From contig NC_062257.1 in NCBI RefSeq assembly GCF_905475465.1, positions 2,170,001 to 2,234,000 of the forward strand: a stretch of 64,000 bases of DNA. Direction: 5' to 3'. Positions within the stretch are counted from its first letter, which is position 1; the number at the start of each line of letters is the position of its first letter. The DNA is from Pieris napi (Eukaryota; Arthropoda; Insecta; Lepidoptera; Pieridae). Below are positions 60,201 through 64,000 of the stretch, piece after piece. The notes under the pieces are model-generated. The model saw nothing but the letters and a program-made list of their open reading frames with translations. It was not told the DNA's origin and did no database searches. The position numbers were made by a program, and so were the translations under genes.

Positions 60201-63200
60201 CAGTGGCGCTACAACCTCTTTAGGTCTTGGCCTCAGATTTCTGAATCTGTTTCATAATCATTTTTAAATCTAATAGGCAAGTAGGTGATCAGCCTCCAGT
60301 GTCCTCTGCCGTCGACTTTTTGGGTCTTAAGACATGTCGGTTTCCTCACGATGTTTTCCTTCATGAGCAAATGTTAAATGCGCACATAGAAAGTCCATTG
60401 GTGCACAGCCGGGGTTCGAACCTACGACCTCAGGGATGAGATGATTGAAGCCACTAGGCCAACACTGCTCTAAATCTAAATATATTCGCGGATGCATGGT
60501 CGACCCATGTGCCTTGGTCCCCTTGGAGTTGTGTACTGGGCTACTGCTGAGGAACTTGCATGGATTTCATTTCCTTAAGTACTCATGTCAAAGTCAAAAT
60601 CATTTATTCATATAGGTAACACAATGTACACTTATGAACGTCAAAAAAATACATTAAATGCTTCTAATTTAACATTTACTGCCAGTTCTCAAATCAAGGG
60701 CGTAGAACGGAAGAAAAGAACTGGCAATAAACGTGCCATTTTCACACGTGTGAATATAACATATTATATTCATAAGTATCTGATTGTACTCCTTGTGTGA
60801 TGTTTGAGAGCAGAAAAAAATCCAGGCAACCACTGTGAGAAAAGAAAAAAGAAATGTATTAAATTAGATAGGGTAGACAAGAAGTGCAAAAATACATATG
60901 ACATCATTGATATACAAAAAACCCAAGATGCACAGTCTCGAATAAAAGTAACGCTCGAAAGTGTCCCGAAACACTATTTCTGTCCCTTTCTATAACAGTA
61001 TGTCTATAACAGTATATGTTACAAACATATATTATTGCAAAATCAACCTTACGCGAATTGCTTAAAGTTGTTATTACAACGCAGTGTATACGTACTTAAA
61101 GCAATAAAATTTTACGACCGACCGTGGTCGGTAGGACAAGGTATTGAGTGGAGTCGAACATGACTTTTTTATTTACAACTATTTAACATAATTTTAAATT
61201 TATCCGACTTTTCGGGTGCTTTACAGCGTGCGTGGTCACGGTGACTGAAGACAAAAGGTGTTGGATGTTAAATAGTTGTAAATTTATAATAATACATAAC
61301 TTTAATCCGGTTAAAAGGTTTTTTCTTTAAATAAAAAAAAAAATGTTAAAATGGCTACCTCCTGACCAAATATATTTGTCAAAAACTACAGACAAAAAAG
61401 TTCAAAAGTACATAAATTTATTTATAAAAAAAAACACAAATAAATAACATCGACTCCACTTATTAGACGCGAGACTATTTGAAATGAGCGCACAATTTAA
61501 AATGTTGCGCTCATTTTTTGAGGACGTTTTTTTGACGTTGAGTGTGCATCTTGGGTTTTTTGTATATCAATGTATGACATATAGTTATTAAGAAAGAAAA
61601 GAAACTGAACGGGAACAAAAACAAAAAACTAGATAAAATATTATTATTATTTACCCATTTTATCTGAAAGTATTTGTTGGAAATGAGAAGAATTAAAAAA
61701 AAGGGTGCGTGTACTTATGTACGCGCGTAAGAAGTTATACTTCTTTGGCATTACTAAAAATAGTTTTTGATTGCATGCAAATAATTAATTACAATTAAAT
61801 AATCAAAGACTGGAAAAGGAGTCATTATAGTCAATAAAGTTCACTTTACATTTGAAAAATTAAATAAATATTTATTATTATTCTCTAACATTAAGTGTAA
61901 CATAAATTCTATTATTATTCGAATGTTGTTTTTAAATTATGTCCAATGCCGTAGCATATTCCGTGGGCAACTTCATTCTGGTAATTTTGTGTCACGGTGT
62001 GCGCGCATCGTAAAATTTCACTCTCATCAATTTTTCATAACGCGCCTAAAGACGTATGTATAACTTCAATAAATAATGTTTTTTAGTTTTTTTAAACTAT
62101 TATTTATTTTTAAGTTTATTTTTTTTCATTTTTTTTTCGGGTTATTGCATTGTCATCGATCTTTGACAGGTGCGCAAAGTTTGAATTAAATCTGTCCGTT
62201 AAAAGTGGGTCAAAATCGAGTCCGAAGGAGTCGGTTACATACATACATACATACAGGTGAAGCTAATATAAAGCGTGTAAAAAAAAGAAATACAAATATG
62301 ATATTAATTTACTTACCCGTTTAATATAGAATTTTATCTGAAAGTATTTGTTGGAAAAGTAAATTTAAAAGCACAGCACTATGTTTAAAGGAGAATTGAA
62401 CCCAAGATCTTTTTGACAAATGTGTACTATTACGTGATTTCCAGCCTGGATCTATCCCAATGGCTGTCACATGAGCGCTGGTCCTCAGACAGTTCCAGCT
62501 CCGAAGATGATTGCAGTGCGGTGTTCACCGTGCCACAGCCTGATGCAAGGCCCGTCACGCATTTAACACAGGATGAGCTGGAGATGGTAATATTTCAGTG
62601 CAGCCCTGCGATTCTGTAACTCACTTTTCGAACTCTTTGAAAAGGTGGGAGCTTGTATTTTATTGTTTGTCAGAATGCCAAATCATAAAATGACTGCTTC
62701 ACGACTGATTTGAGAGCGACCGCCGATGCGAAAACCGCTGTGTGAGTTCGAAAAGAGAGTTACAGAATCGCAGGGCTGGTTCTGTTTATTTATTAAAAAA
62801 GTGCGTGCGTACAAAGTACATATGCCAGAAGTGAAACTTTCTTGTATTAATTAATTATTACTAAGGTAAAAGCCCCAATAGATGATCATGTACCACTATA
62901 TGATCACTCCATGTATTTGTATATCTACGTATATCATATAGTAGCCGATTCTGATAATCGGCTACTATTTATCATTCAGTAAGTCTGCTAATCGGCTTAC
63001 TGAATATAAAATTCATAAATCCATTAAAAAAATCATAATAATCGGTCGAGCCGTTTTTGAGGAGTATGGGTACGAACATTTTGACACGAGAATTTAATTT
63101 AGTAGATTACAAGTGTCTGGTGCATAAACTCAACATAATTTGCAAGCTCCTGTTATTATGATTAATAGCCAAAAAATCCGAAAACTTAAGAAATATCTTA

Positions 63201-63375
63201 CGAATAATAATTTTTCTCTGAAGTTGGAAATGATATCTATTCCAGCTTCGCGAAGCCCGAAGACAGGAGCAAGCGAACAATCCGCATTACCTCAAAGATG
63301 ACTCTCCGCGCTCGTATCAACAAGATGACATCCCAATCGCTGAGATCGCTCTTGAAGTCCCCTTACAGGTGCAAT
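36248..63375 (+). CDS. AP3D1: AP-3 complex subunit delta, 5' part (about 741 residues)
   Basis: Exons, all GT-AG with matching phase: 36248-36343, 36434-36529, 36782-37051, 38016-38145, 39458-39597, then 40584-40657 or 40937-41010, 44400-44548, 46109-46254, 49893-50094, 51427-51598, 55406-55571, 56879-57045, 59635-59778, 62445-62586, 63246-63375. The protein starts MALKKVKGNFERMFDKNLTD and continues with LQMLGYDISWAIFNIIEVMS, KPYLRMKAVLMMYKVFLRYP, MPGHTASVQLCVQKLRILIE, LDDKDESIRLRALGLLYGMV and GELKPVAPKAQKKVPMP, closely following human AP3D1 (Drosophila garnet). This is the adaptin-N HEAT-like trunk of the large subunit of AP-3, which sorts cargo from endosomes to lysosomes, pigment granules and related organelles. 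The hinge begins around SSDSSSSEDD; the rest and the ear lie right of the window. The last donor could be at 63368 or 63375; GTGAGT after 63375 is stronger. Introns are packed with mobile elements. Confidence 0.95.
37198..37694. mobile_element. Pogo/Tigger-like MITE
   Basis: Ends are CAGTCGACTCTCGATAATTT and its complement, with TA on both sides (37196-37197, 37695-37696). Starting with CAG and duplicating TA fits the pogo group of Tc1/mariner. The interior repeats the GATAATTTGAA unit. It lies in AP-3 delta intron 3. Confidence 0.7.
38146..39457 (-). other. AP-3 delta intron 4 with a transposon relic
   Basis: On the minus strand 38540-38640 reads SDATGVSKRSIERI joined to KVKCVELDGAYVEK and a stop. 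These resemble the N-terminal helix-turn-helix and the C-terminal end of a Tc1/mariner-like transposase with everything between missing. Element ends were not defined. The rest of the intron is AT-rich with no recognised feature. Confidence 0.35.
39679..40362 (+). mobile_element. hAT-type MITE, copy A
   Basis: Termini CATTGATATATAAAAAACCC and its near complement are flanked by a perfect 8-bp duplication, CAACACAA (39671-39678 and 40363-40370). The next bases (AAGATGCACAGTC and GATTGTGCATCTTGGG) extend the TIR. It is 684 bp, noncoding, in AP-3 delta intron 5. Confidence 0.85.
40584..40657 (+). CDS. AP3D1: AP-3 delta alternative exon 6a
   Basis: A 74-nt exon with acceptor AATTTTTCAG and donor GTACAA. 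It encodes FGLMTHYEPDIGRKITQSLI and four further residues. Length and phase are identical to exon 6b, and 10 of 24 residues match it (FG, T, EP, G, K, L, LI). Upstream lies a possible branch point, TTAAC. It is diverged from the human sequence, whereas 6b is nearly identical to it, so 6a is the derived duplicate. It could also be an unused relic, but its open frame and intact splice sites argue against that. Confidence 0.75.
40937..41010 (+). CDS. AP3D1: AP-3 delta canonical exon 6b
   Basis: A 74-nt exon with acceptor TTTGTTACAG and strong donor GTGAGT. It encodes FGALTPLEPRLGKKLIEPLT and NLIH, matching the conserved segment of animal AP-3 delta. It joins exon 5 in phase 0 and leaves AG for the serine completed by exon 7. 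Confidence 0.9.
41155..41469 (-). mobile_element. 5S-bearing repeat, copy 3
   Basis: In minus-strand order it begins TTTGGAACGAAGTTCCTTAT and ends AAGGAATTTCGTTCCATTCG, GGTGTCCCTTGACACC, CTCTAAAGTTTTTT. The 15-bp GGAACGAAGTTCCTT and its near-inverse AAGGAATTTCGTTCC form inverted repeats around the 5S block at 41281-41372. It lies in AP-3 delta intron 6. Confidence 0.75.
41281..41372 (-). pseudogene. 5S rRNA-derived sequence, truncated at both ends
   Basis: Minus strand: ACACCGGTTCTCGTCCGATC to GGGTGACCGCCTGAGAACAC. The GGCGAGG change is shared with the other copies. The last helix-I strand (GTGATGTTGGC) is altered to a CTCCTCC-like sequence before the T-run, so this copy is more decayed. Confidence 0.7.
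41828..42405 (+). mobile_element. Decayed SINE family A split by a MITE
   Basis: Left part GACTCTGCACCAATGTGC... GCGCATTTATCAC and right part ACGGTGAAGGAAAACATCGT are consecutive in intact SINE A copies. Between them lies the 400-bp element at 41876-42276. Confidence 0.55.
41876..42276. mobile_element. MITE with 38-bp inverted ends
   Basis: The left end ACTATAGTCGTATTTTTAAT and following GACGAAGCCAACTGAC are mirrored at 42238-42276 with one or two differences. It is noncoding and interrupts a SINE. The exact duplication, TA or longer, is unclear. Confidence 0.65.
42406..43507. other. Intron 6 sequence, nothing recognised
   Basis: AT-rich intronic DNA. I found no further exon of AP-3 delta and no repeat partner within the window. 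Confidence 0.3.
43508..43820 (-). mobile_element. Helitron-like element, minus strand
   Basis: It opens CTAGCTGACCGGGCAAACGT; in reverse complement this is a hairpin-like CGTTTGCCCGGTCAGCTAG 3' end. The interior (GGGTTGTATGTATTTTTGTA, CCGTTTCGGAGGAGTATGG) recurs near 50180-50395 and 63020-63110. Its 5' side meets the 5' end of the next Helitron. Confidence 0.5.
43821..44373 (+). mobile_element. Non-autonomous Helitron, copy 2
   Basis: It runs from TCTATATATATATAAAAGAA to GCCAGGTCAGCTAG and is nearly identical to 26418-26967. It ends only 26 bp before AP-3 delta exon 7. Confidence 0.75.
44560..44795 (+). repeat. Degenerate tandem repeat, about 65-75-bp unit
   Basis: Roughly four units contain TTATTTTGACT, then (A/G)-rich AGAAAGAAAACGGTCATA-type sequence and a CAAAAACATA/ACAAAGCATA block. 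It is low-complexity intronic DNA just after exon 7. Confidence 0.45.
44806..45050 (-). mobile_element. tRNA-derived SINE (family B)
   Basis: A nearly full copy in reverse complement: CATTGGTGTAGTGGTTAGTA, GGGTCCCGGGTTCGATCCCC, ACACAAGCTTCACCAGCTTA. Confidence 0.75.
45214..45582 (-). mobile_element. RTE-like LINE 3' fragment
   Basis: The minus-strand frame (105 codons) contains RRLQWKWAGHIRGI, KKRKRGRQFRRWEDEI and TRKAQNRAWANRWV, a motif series typical of the C-terminal end of RTE-like LINE ORF2. The tail is AATAAAGGCTTTTATTATTA. Its upstream side stops at the Helitron at 45583. Confidence 0.65.
45583..46063 (+). mobile_element. Non-autonomous Helitron, copy 3, diverged
   Basis: Starts TCTATATATATAAAAGAAAG and ends ATTAGTCAGCTAG before T. 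The interior matches copies 1 and 2 with more changes and a shortened 3' hairpin. It ends 45 bp before exon 8. Confidence 0.65.
46292..46365 (+). repeat. MITE family F end fragment
   Basis: GTGTACTAATGTACACGCGT and AGAAGTTATACTTCTTTGGC are the left end of family F (compare 61704). The rest of the element is missing. Confidence 0.45.
46376..48581 (+). mobile_element. 2.2-kb foldback element with ~670-bp inverted arms
   Basis: It is bounded by GATCCCGCTATACAACGACC and its complement, with TTA outside both ends (46373-46375, 48582-48584). The left arm (to about 47045) and right arm (from about 47940) are near-perfect inverse copies, including CTGCGAAAAATCAGTCCAGA and GAAGAGGACACAGCATAGCA. Between them lies ~900 bp with a broken gene. 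A deleted relative is at 4483-5238. Confidence 0.8.
47066..47563 (+). pseudogene. Zinc-finger-like gene remnant inside the foldback element
   Basis: Starts MAKKCFLCGSDDEIIDFNDE. After a frameshift it continues YNFVELPSASLQFVGYHTTC and YKK; after another, VTVLNKKFNEEFLNFSAEYT; and it ends in an acidic tail SETESDDEEDSDVEDRSFMS. The CxxC...HxxxC pattern suggests a small zinc-binding domain like those at the N-terminus of some transposon-encoded proteins. At least two frameshifts and internal stops make it non-functional. AATAAA follows the stop. Confidence 0.55.
48582..49246. repeat. Intronic DNA with a MITE F fragment
   Basis: Bases 48820-48915 (CTTCATTCTGTTAATTTTGT, ATCGTAAAATTTCACTCTCA, CGCGCCTAAAGAAGTATAAC) are the right half of family F. 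Bases 48916-49246 show nothing clear. Confidence 0.4.
49247..49850 (+). mobile_element. MITE-like repeat (GAAGTGAAAC ends)
   Basis: Left end CCAATTCACACGTGGTAGAA, GTGAAACCTTC; right end AAGAAGTTTCACTTCAAAAA. The left end recurs inverted at 4200-4245. It may be two adjacent copies, since inverted half-sites also occur near 49500-49570. Its right end is about 45 bp before AP-3 delta exon 9. Confidence 0.45.
50150..50395 (-). mobile_element. Helitron-like fragment
   Basis: GGGTTGTATGTATTATTTAA, ACACCCCTAATCACTTAGGG and GAGCCATTTCGGATGAGTAT match the element at 43508-43820. Confidence 0.4.
50396..51025. mobile_element. Pogo-like MITE carrying a nested palindromic MITE
   Basis: The left end CAGTGTAAATTCTTTATAAC and the right end CGTTATAAAGAGTATACACT are imperfect inverses, with repeated TATAACGA motifs inside. 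At about 50512-50670 it is interrupted by a partial copy of the CCCTGCGATTCTGTAACTCA palindromic MITE. Confidence 0.45.
51086..51365. mobile_element. Harbinger-type MITE (GGGAGCGTTCAAG family), copy 1
   Basis: Ends GGGAGCGTTCAAGTTTTACG and complement; TAA at 51083-51085 and 51366-51368. A run of ten C's at 51131-51140 and a second C-run near 51322 are family features. 280 bp, noncoding. Confidence 0.75.
51639..51888 (-). mobile_element. tRNA-derived SINE (family C)
   Basis: Reverse complement GGGGCCTCATAGCCTAGCGG, GTACCGGGTTCGATTCCCGG, then the family-C body. It lies directly downstream of AP-3 delta exon 10. Confidence 0.75.
52144..54508 (+). CDS. Harbinger DDE transposase (two exons)
   Basis: Exon 1 is 52144-52496, exon 2 is 53596-54508; donor GTAAGT, acceptor TTTTTTTTAG; 421 residues. 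The junction gives SSRERLAVCLK-YLATGQSFT, the conserved HTH-to-catalytic transition of HARBI1-like nucleases. Catalytic residues are visible: D in IGALDGKHVYIK, D in RFSDAGIF and E in SRARRIVEATFGVL. The ATG at 52144 was chosen because the frame upstream has no other ATG before a GTG at 52096. It cuts and integrates the element together with the accessory DNA-binding protein. The 1.1-kb intron holds, on the other strand, the large exon of the accessory gene. Confidence 0.88.
52567..54792 (-). CDS. MADF-BESS DNA-binding protein of the Harbinger element
   Basis: Exon 1 is 54660-54792 and exon 2 is 52567-53495, giving 353 residues with matching phase. Residues ~1-85 form a MADF domain: MDEKLIESVKKFPCIWNTSS, AAWDQIIIE, TTAKSRWKQLRDNHRDALK. 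A BESS-like motif lies in DEIDLFFLNLAASTKKLPYY. The C-terminal part holds a 13-residue tandem repeat (NIPSASDNINTS type), then an acidic end. Harbinger elements commonly carry such a Myb/MADF partner that binds TIRs and brings the transposase to the nucleus. Its intron contains transposase exon 2 on the opposite strand. Confidence 0.85.
52679..52860 (-). repeat. 39-bp coding minisatellite, about 4.6 copies
   Basis: The unit GATATTATCTGAAGCACTAG, then GAATATTGATACTAGTGTT on plus repeats with few differences and stays in frame in the MADF-BESS protein. Confidence 0.8.
55083..55345 (+). mobile_element. SINE family A, 5'-truncated
   Basis: Contains GGCTTGCGACTCTCATACCT, GGTTCGATCCCCGGCTGTGC and ends GTTGTAGTGCCACTGATTTA. 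The head is missing next to the Harbinger right end. It ends 60 bp before exon 11. Confidence 0.65.
55635..55662. repeat. (CA)n microsatellite
   Basis: ACACACACATACACACACAC-type dinucleotide run in AP-3 delta intron 11. Confidence 0.7.
55798..56446 (+). mobile_element. hAT-type MITE, copy B
   Basis: CATTGATATACAAAAAACCC start and complementary end with a perfect 8-bp duplication GTAATATG (55790-55797, 56447-56454). 649 bp; some internal deletions relative to copy A. Confidence 0.85.
56690..56800 (-). repeat. Repeat R copy
   Basis: AAAGGCCGGCAACGCACTAG, TGAGTGTCCATGTGTG and CCTGCCCGTTTGCCCTCTGT in plus-strand reading are the complement of repeat R. Confidence 0.45.
57046..57640 (+). repeat. 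Intron 12 start: repeat R copy and (TA)n
   Basis: Bases 57340-57440 are a diverged repeat R (GAAGGTTCGCACATGCGTTG). Bases 57478-57498 are a TA dinucleotide run. The rest is unassigned. Confidence 0.4.
57641..58075 (-). mobile_element. LINE reverse-transcriptase C-terminal fragment
   Basis: Minus-strand frames give FFNKVGLLSLPFNKFKKCIK, KLCKKAYYKV and, in a shifted frame, DKRAWD. This is the C-terminal end typical of CR1/jockey-like LINEs, with frameshifts, and followed by an AT-rich 3' UTR. Confidence 0.55.
58108..58380. mobile_element. MITE family D, reference copy
   Basis: Inverted ends TATGTTAACGTAAAATTGTA and TACAATTTTACGGTGACATA, followed inward by AACCGTTAGATTGTAATCTA and complement. 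About 270 bp. Confidence 0.65.
58440..58590 (-). repeat. Repeat R copy
   Basis: Plus reading: GACCAATTCGACTTAGGGTA, AAAGGCCGGCAACGCACTCG, TCACTTTACATCAGATGAGC. The most complete minus-strand copy. Confidence 0.5.
58607..59043 (+). mobile_element. MITE family E copy
   Basis: Starts GTGCGTGTACTAGTGTACAC, then GTGAAACTTCTTTATGACC; ends GATAAAGAAGTTTCACTTC. Matches 2716-3199 throughout. Confidence 0.6.
59132..59603. mobile_element. Harbinger-type MITE, copy 2, with nested palindromic MITE
   Basis: GGGAGCGTTCAAGTATTACG and complement, with TTC on both sides (59129-59131, 59604-59606). A palindromic MITE at 59266-59506 is inserted within. The right end lies 31 bp before AP-3 delta exon 13. Confidence 0.75.
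59266..59506. mobile_element. Palindromic MITE (CTGCGATTCTGTAACTCAC family)
   Basis: Left CACTGCGATTCTGTAACTCA is mirrored by TGAGTTACAGAATCGCAGGG; the arms of ~110 bp are almost complete inverses, separated by a short AAACAATAAACTACAAGCTC-type spacer. Comparison with the uninterrupted host MITE at 51086 implies CAG as duplicated target. Confidence 0.75.
59855..60198. repeat. Interspersed repeat with inverted blocks and (CATA)n
   Basis: TTTTAAAGCACATCAAACTA at 59857 and its complement near 59970 form an inverted pair. Bases 60048-60198 (GCATTGTCATCGATCTTTGA, ACATACATACATACATACAG, GAAGCTAATATAAAGCGTG) recur at 62133-62280. Confidence 0.5.
60202..60475 (-). mobile_element. SINE family A
   Basis: Nearly complete in reverse complement: AGCAGTGTTGGCCTAGTGGC, CTGAGGTCGTAGGTTCGAAC, GACATGTCTTAAGACCCAAA, TTGTAGCGCCACTGATTTTT. 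Confidence 0.75.
60584..60735 (-). mobile_element. LINE 3' tail
   Basis: GTCAAAGTCAAAATCATTTA, ACACTTATGAACGTCAAAAA and GGCGTAGAACGGAAGAAAAG match the inverse of the LINE tail at 31450-31600. Confidence 0.55.
60905..61572 (+). mobile_element. hAT-type MITE, copy C
   Basis: CATTGATATACAAAAAACCC start and complementary end with a perfect 8-bp duplication TATGACAT (60897-60904, 61573-61580). 668 bp; it lies in AP-3 delta intron 13. Confidence 0.85.
61704..62069 (+). mobile_element. MITE family F
   Basis: Left GTGCGTGTACTTATGTACGC, AAGAAGTTATACTTCTTTGG; right CGCGCCTAAAGACGTATGTA, TAACTTC. The interior is inverse to 29743-30093. Confidence 0.6.
62133..62280 (+). repeat. Second copy of the 60048-60198 repeat
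   Basis: GGGTTATTGCATTGTCATCG, GTTAAAAGTGGGTCAAAATC, (CATA)n and GCTAATATAAAGCGTGTAAA, nearly identical to the earlier copy. Confidence 0.55.
62604..62775. mobile_element. Palindromic MITE, asymmetrically deleted copy
   Basis: CCCTGCGATTCTGTAACTCA left end and complement right end; the left arm is shortened after AACTC relative to 59266-59506. It begins only 17 bp after AP-3 delta exon 14. Confidence 0.7.
62776..63245. other. Intron 14 remainder
   Basis: Bases 62800-62850 resemble the left end of the GAAGTGAAAC MITE family. Bases 63030-63105 (ATCGGTCGAGCCGTTTTTGA) are a Helitron-like end. Nothing else is seen before exon 15. Confidence 0.35.
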
Positions 63376-63390
63376 GTGAGTATCATTTCG

Positions 63391-63905
63391 TTGGCTTCAG
63401 CGTGCGACTTATCCCTGAGGTCGTAGGTTCGATCCCCGGCTGTGCACCAAAGGACTTTCTTTGTGCGCATTTAACGTTCGCTCGAACGGTGAAGGAAAAC
63501 ATCATGAGGAAACCGACATGTCTTAGGGAGCGTTCGAGTTTTACATCACGCAATTTTTGGAGATTATTGACGACCCCCCCCCCAAGTAACGCGCCGTAAC
63601 GTTTTTCCGTACCCAAGTATAGTAAATCGTTTAGTGACCATGCAGTACTGGAAAGTCGAAACTAAATTAACAATAACGCGTAATTCAATCCCCGCTCCGC
63701 ATCGTAACGTTTTATAAAAGGACCCCCCCTCCCCCAAAATTCGTTACGTAATAATTAAACGCTACCTTAGACCCAAACAGTCGACGGCGTCTGTCAGGCA
63801 CAGGAGGCTGATCCCCTACTCGCCTATTAGATTGACAAATTATCGTGACACAGATTCAGAATTCTGAGGCCCAGACTTAAAAAGTTGTAGCGCCACTGAT
63901 TTATT
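63391..63905 (+). mobile_element. SINE family A interrupted by a Harbinger-type MITE
   Basis: GCTTCAGCGTGCGACTTATC, GGTTCGATCCCCGGCTGTGC up to GACATGTCTTA at 63525, then resuming TTAGACCCAAACAGTCGACG at 63767. The MITE fills 63526-63766. Confidence 0.75.
63526..63766. mobile_element. Harbinger-type MITE (GGGAGCGTTC family), copy 3
   Basis: GGGAGCGTTCGAGTTTTACA start, end ...AAACGCTACC; TTA at 63523-63525 and 63767-63769. The SINE around it supplies an exact empty-site comparison. Confidence 0.8.
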
Positions 63906-64000
63906 GGATTAAATGCCGTTTGAGAAAAACGATGACTTGTCGTTTTTATGCTACTGCGCATGCGTCCATAGGCAAGGTGCTCAACTAAATACCGTACTGA

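Overview
The window looks like AT-rich insect chromosomal DNA, most likely from a moth or butterfly (Lepidoptera). That call rests on compact GT-AG exons separated by TE-packed introns, three families of tRNA-derived SINEs, Helitron copies with TC...CTAG ends, LINE 3' tails and many MITE families that I associate with lepidopteran genomes. No species can be named from the sequence alone.

Four host genes can be read exon by exon. (1) An ABCC4-like (MRP-type) ABC transporter on the minus strand has its first exon at 21170-21243 and its second at 2375-2620. They are separated by an intron of about 18.5 kb, and the rest of the gene lies beyond the left edge. (2) COMMD2 is complete on the minus strand in five exons (30562-33449). 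(3) A three-exon, 210-residue basic/coiled-coil protein on the minus strand (33896-35425) has an SYCP3-like architecture; this identity is tentative. (4) The delta subunit of the AP-3 adaptor complex is on the plus strand from 36248 to beyond the right edge. Fifteen consecutive exon positions, all phase-consistent, encode about 741 residues.

The most notable host-gene observation is in AP-3 delta. Two homologous 74-nt exons (40584-40657 and 40937-41010) have the same phase and strong splice sites, and they replace each other exactly. They look like a mutually exclusive exon pair. Including both would shift the frame.

Most of the remaining sequence is mobile DNA, often nested. Highlights are: an apparently intact 3152-bp Harbinger transposon (51912-55063) with perfect ~49-bp TIRs, a TAA target duplication and two spliced genes interlocked on opposite strands; a 3.2-kb transposon with 26-bp TIRs and a decayed transposase-like gene (16380-19610); a ~300-bp repeat family in three copies that carries a 5'-truncated 5S rRNA sequence; a 2.2-kb foldback element with ~670-bp arms around a broken zinc-finger-like gene (46376-48581); a 1.6-kb element (8225-9830) built of repeated inverted CAGATTA/TAATCTGAC motifs; and three full-length hAT-type MITEs with perfect 8-bp target duplications, all in AP-3 delta introns in the same orientation. 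In several AP-3 delta introns a TE ends within 26-60 bp of the splice acceptor.
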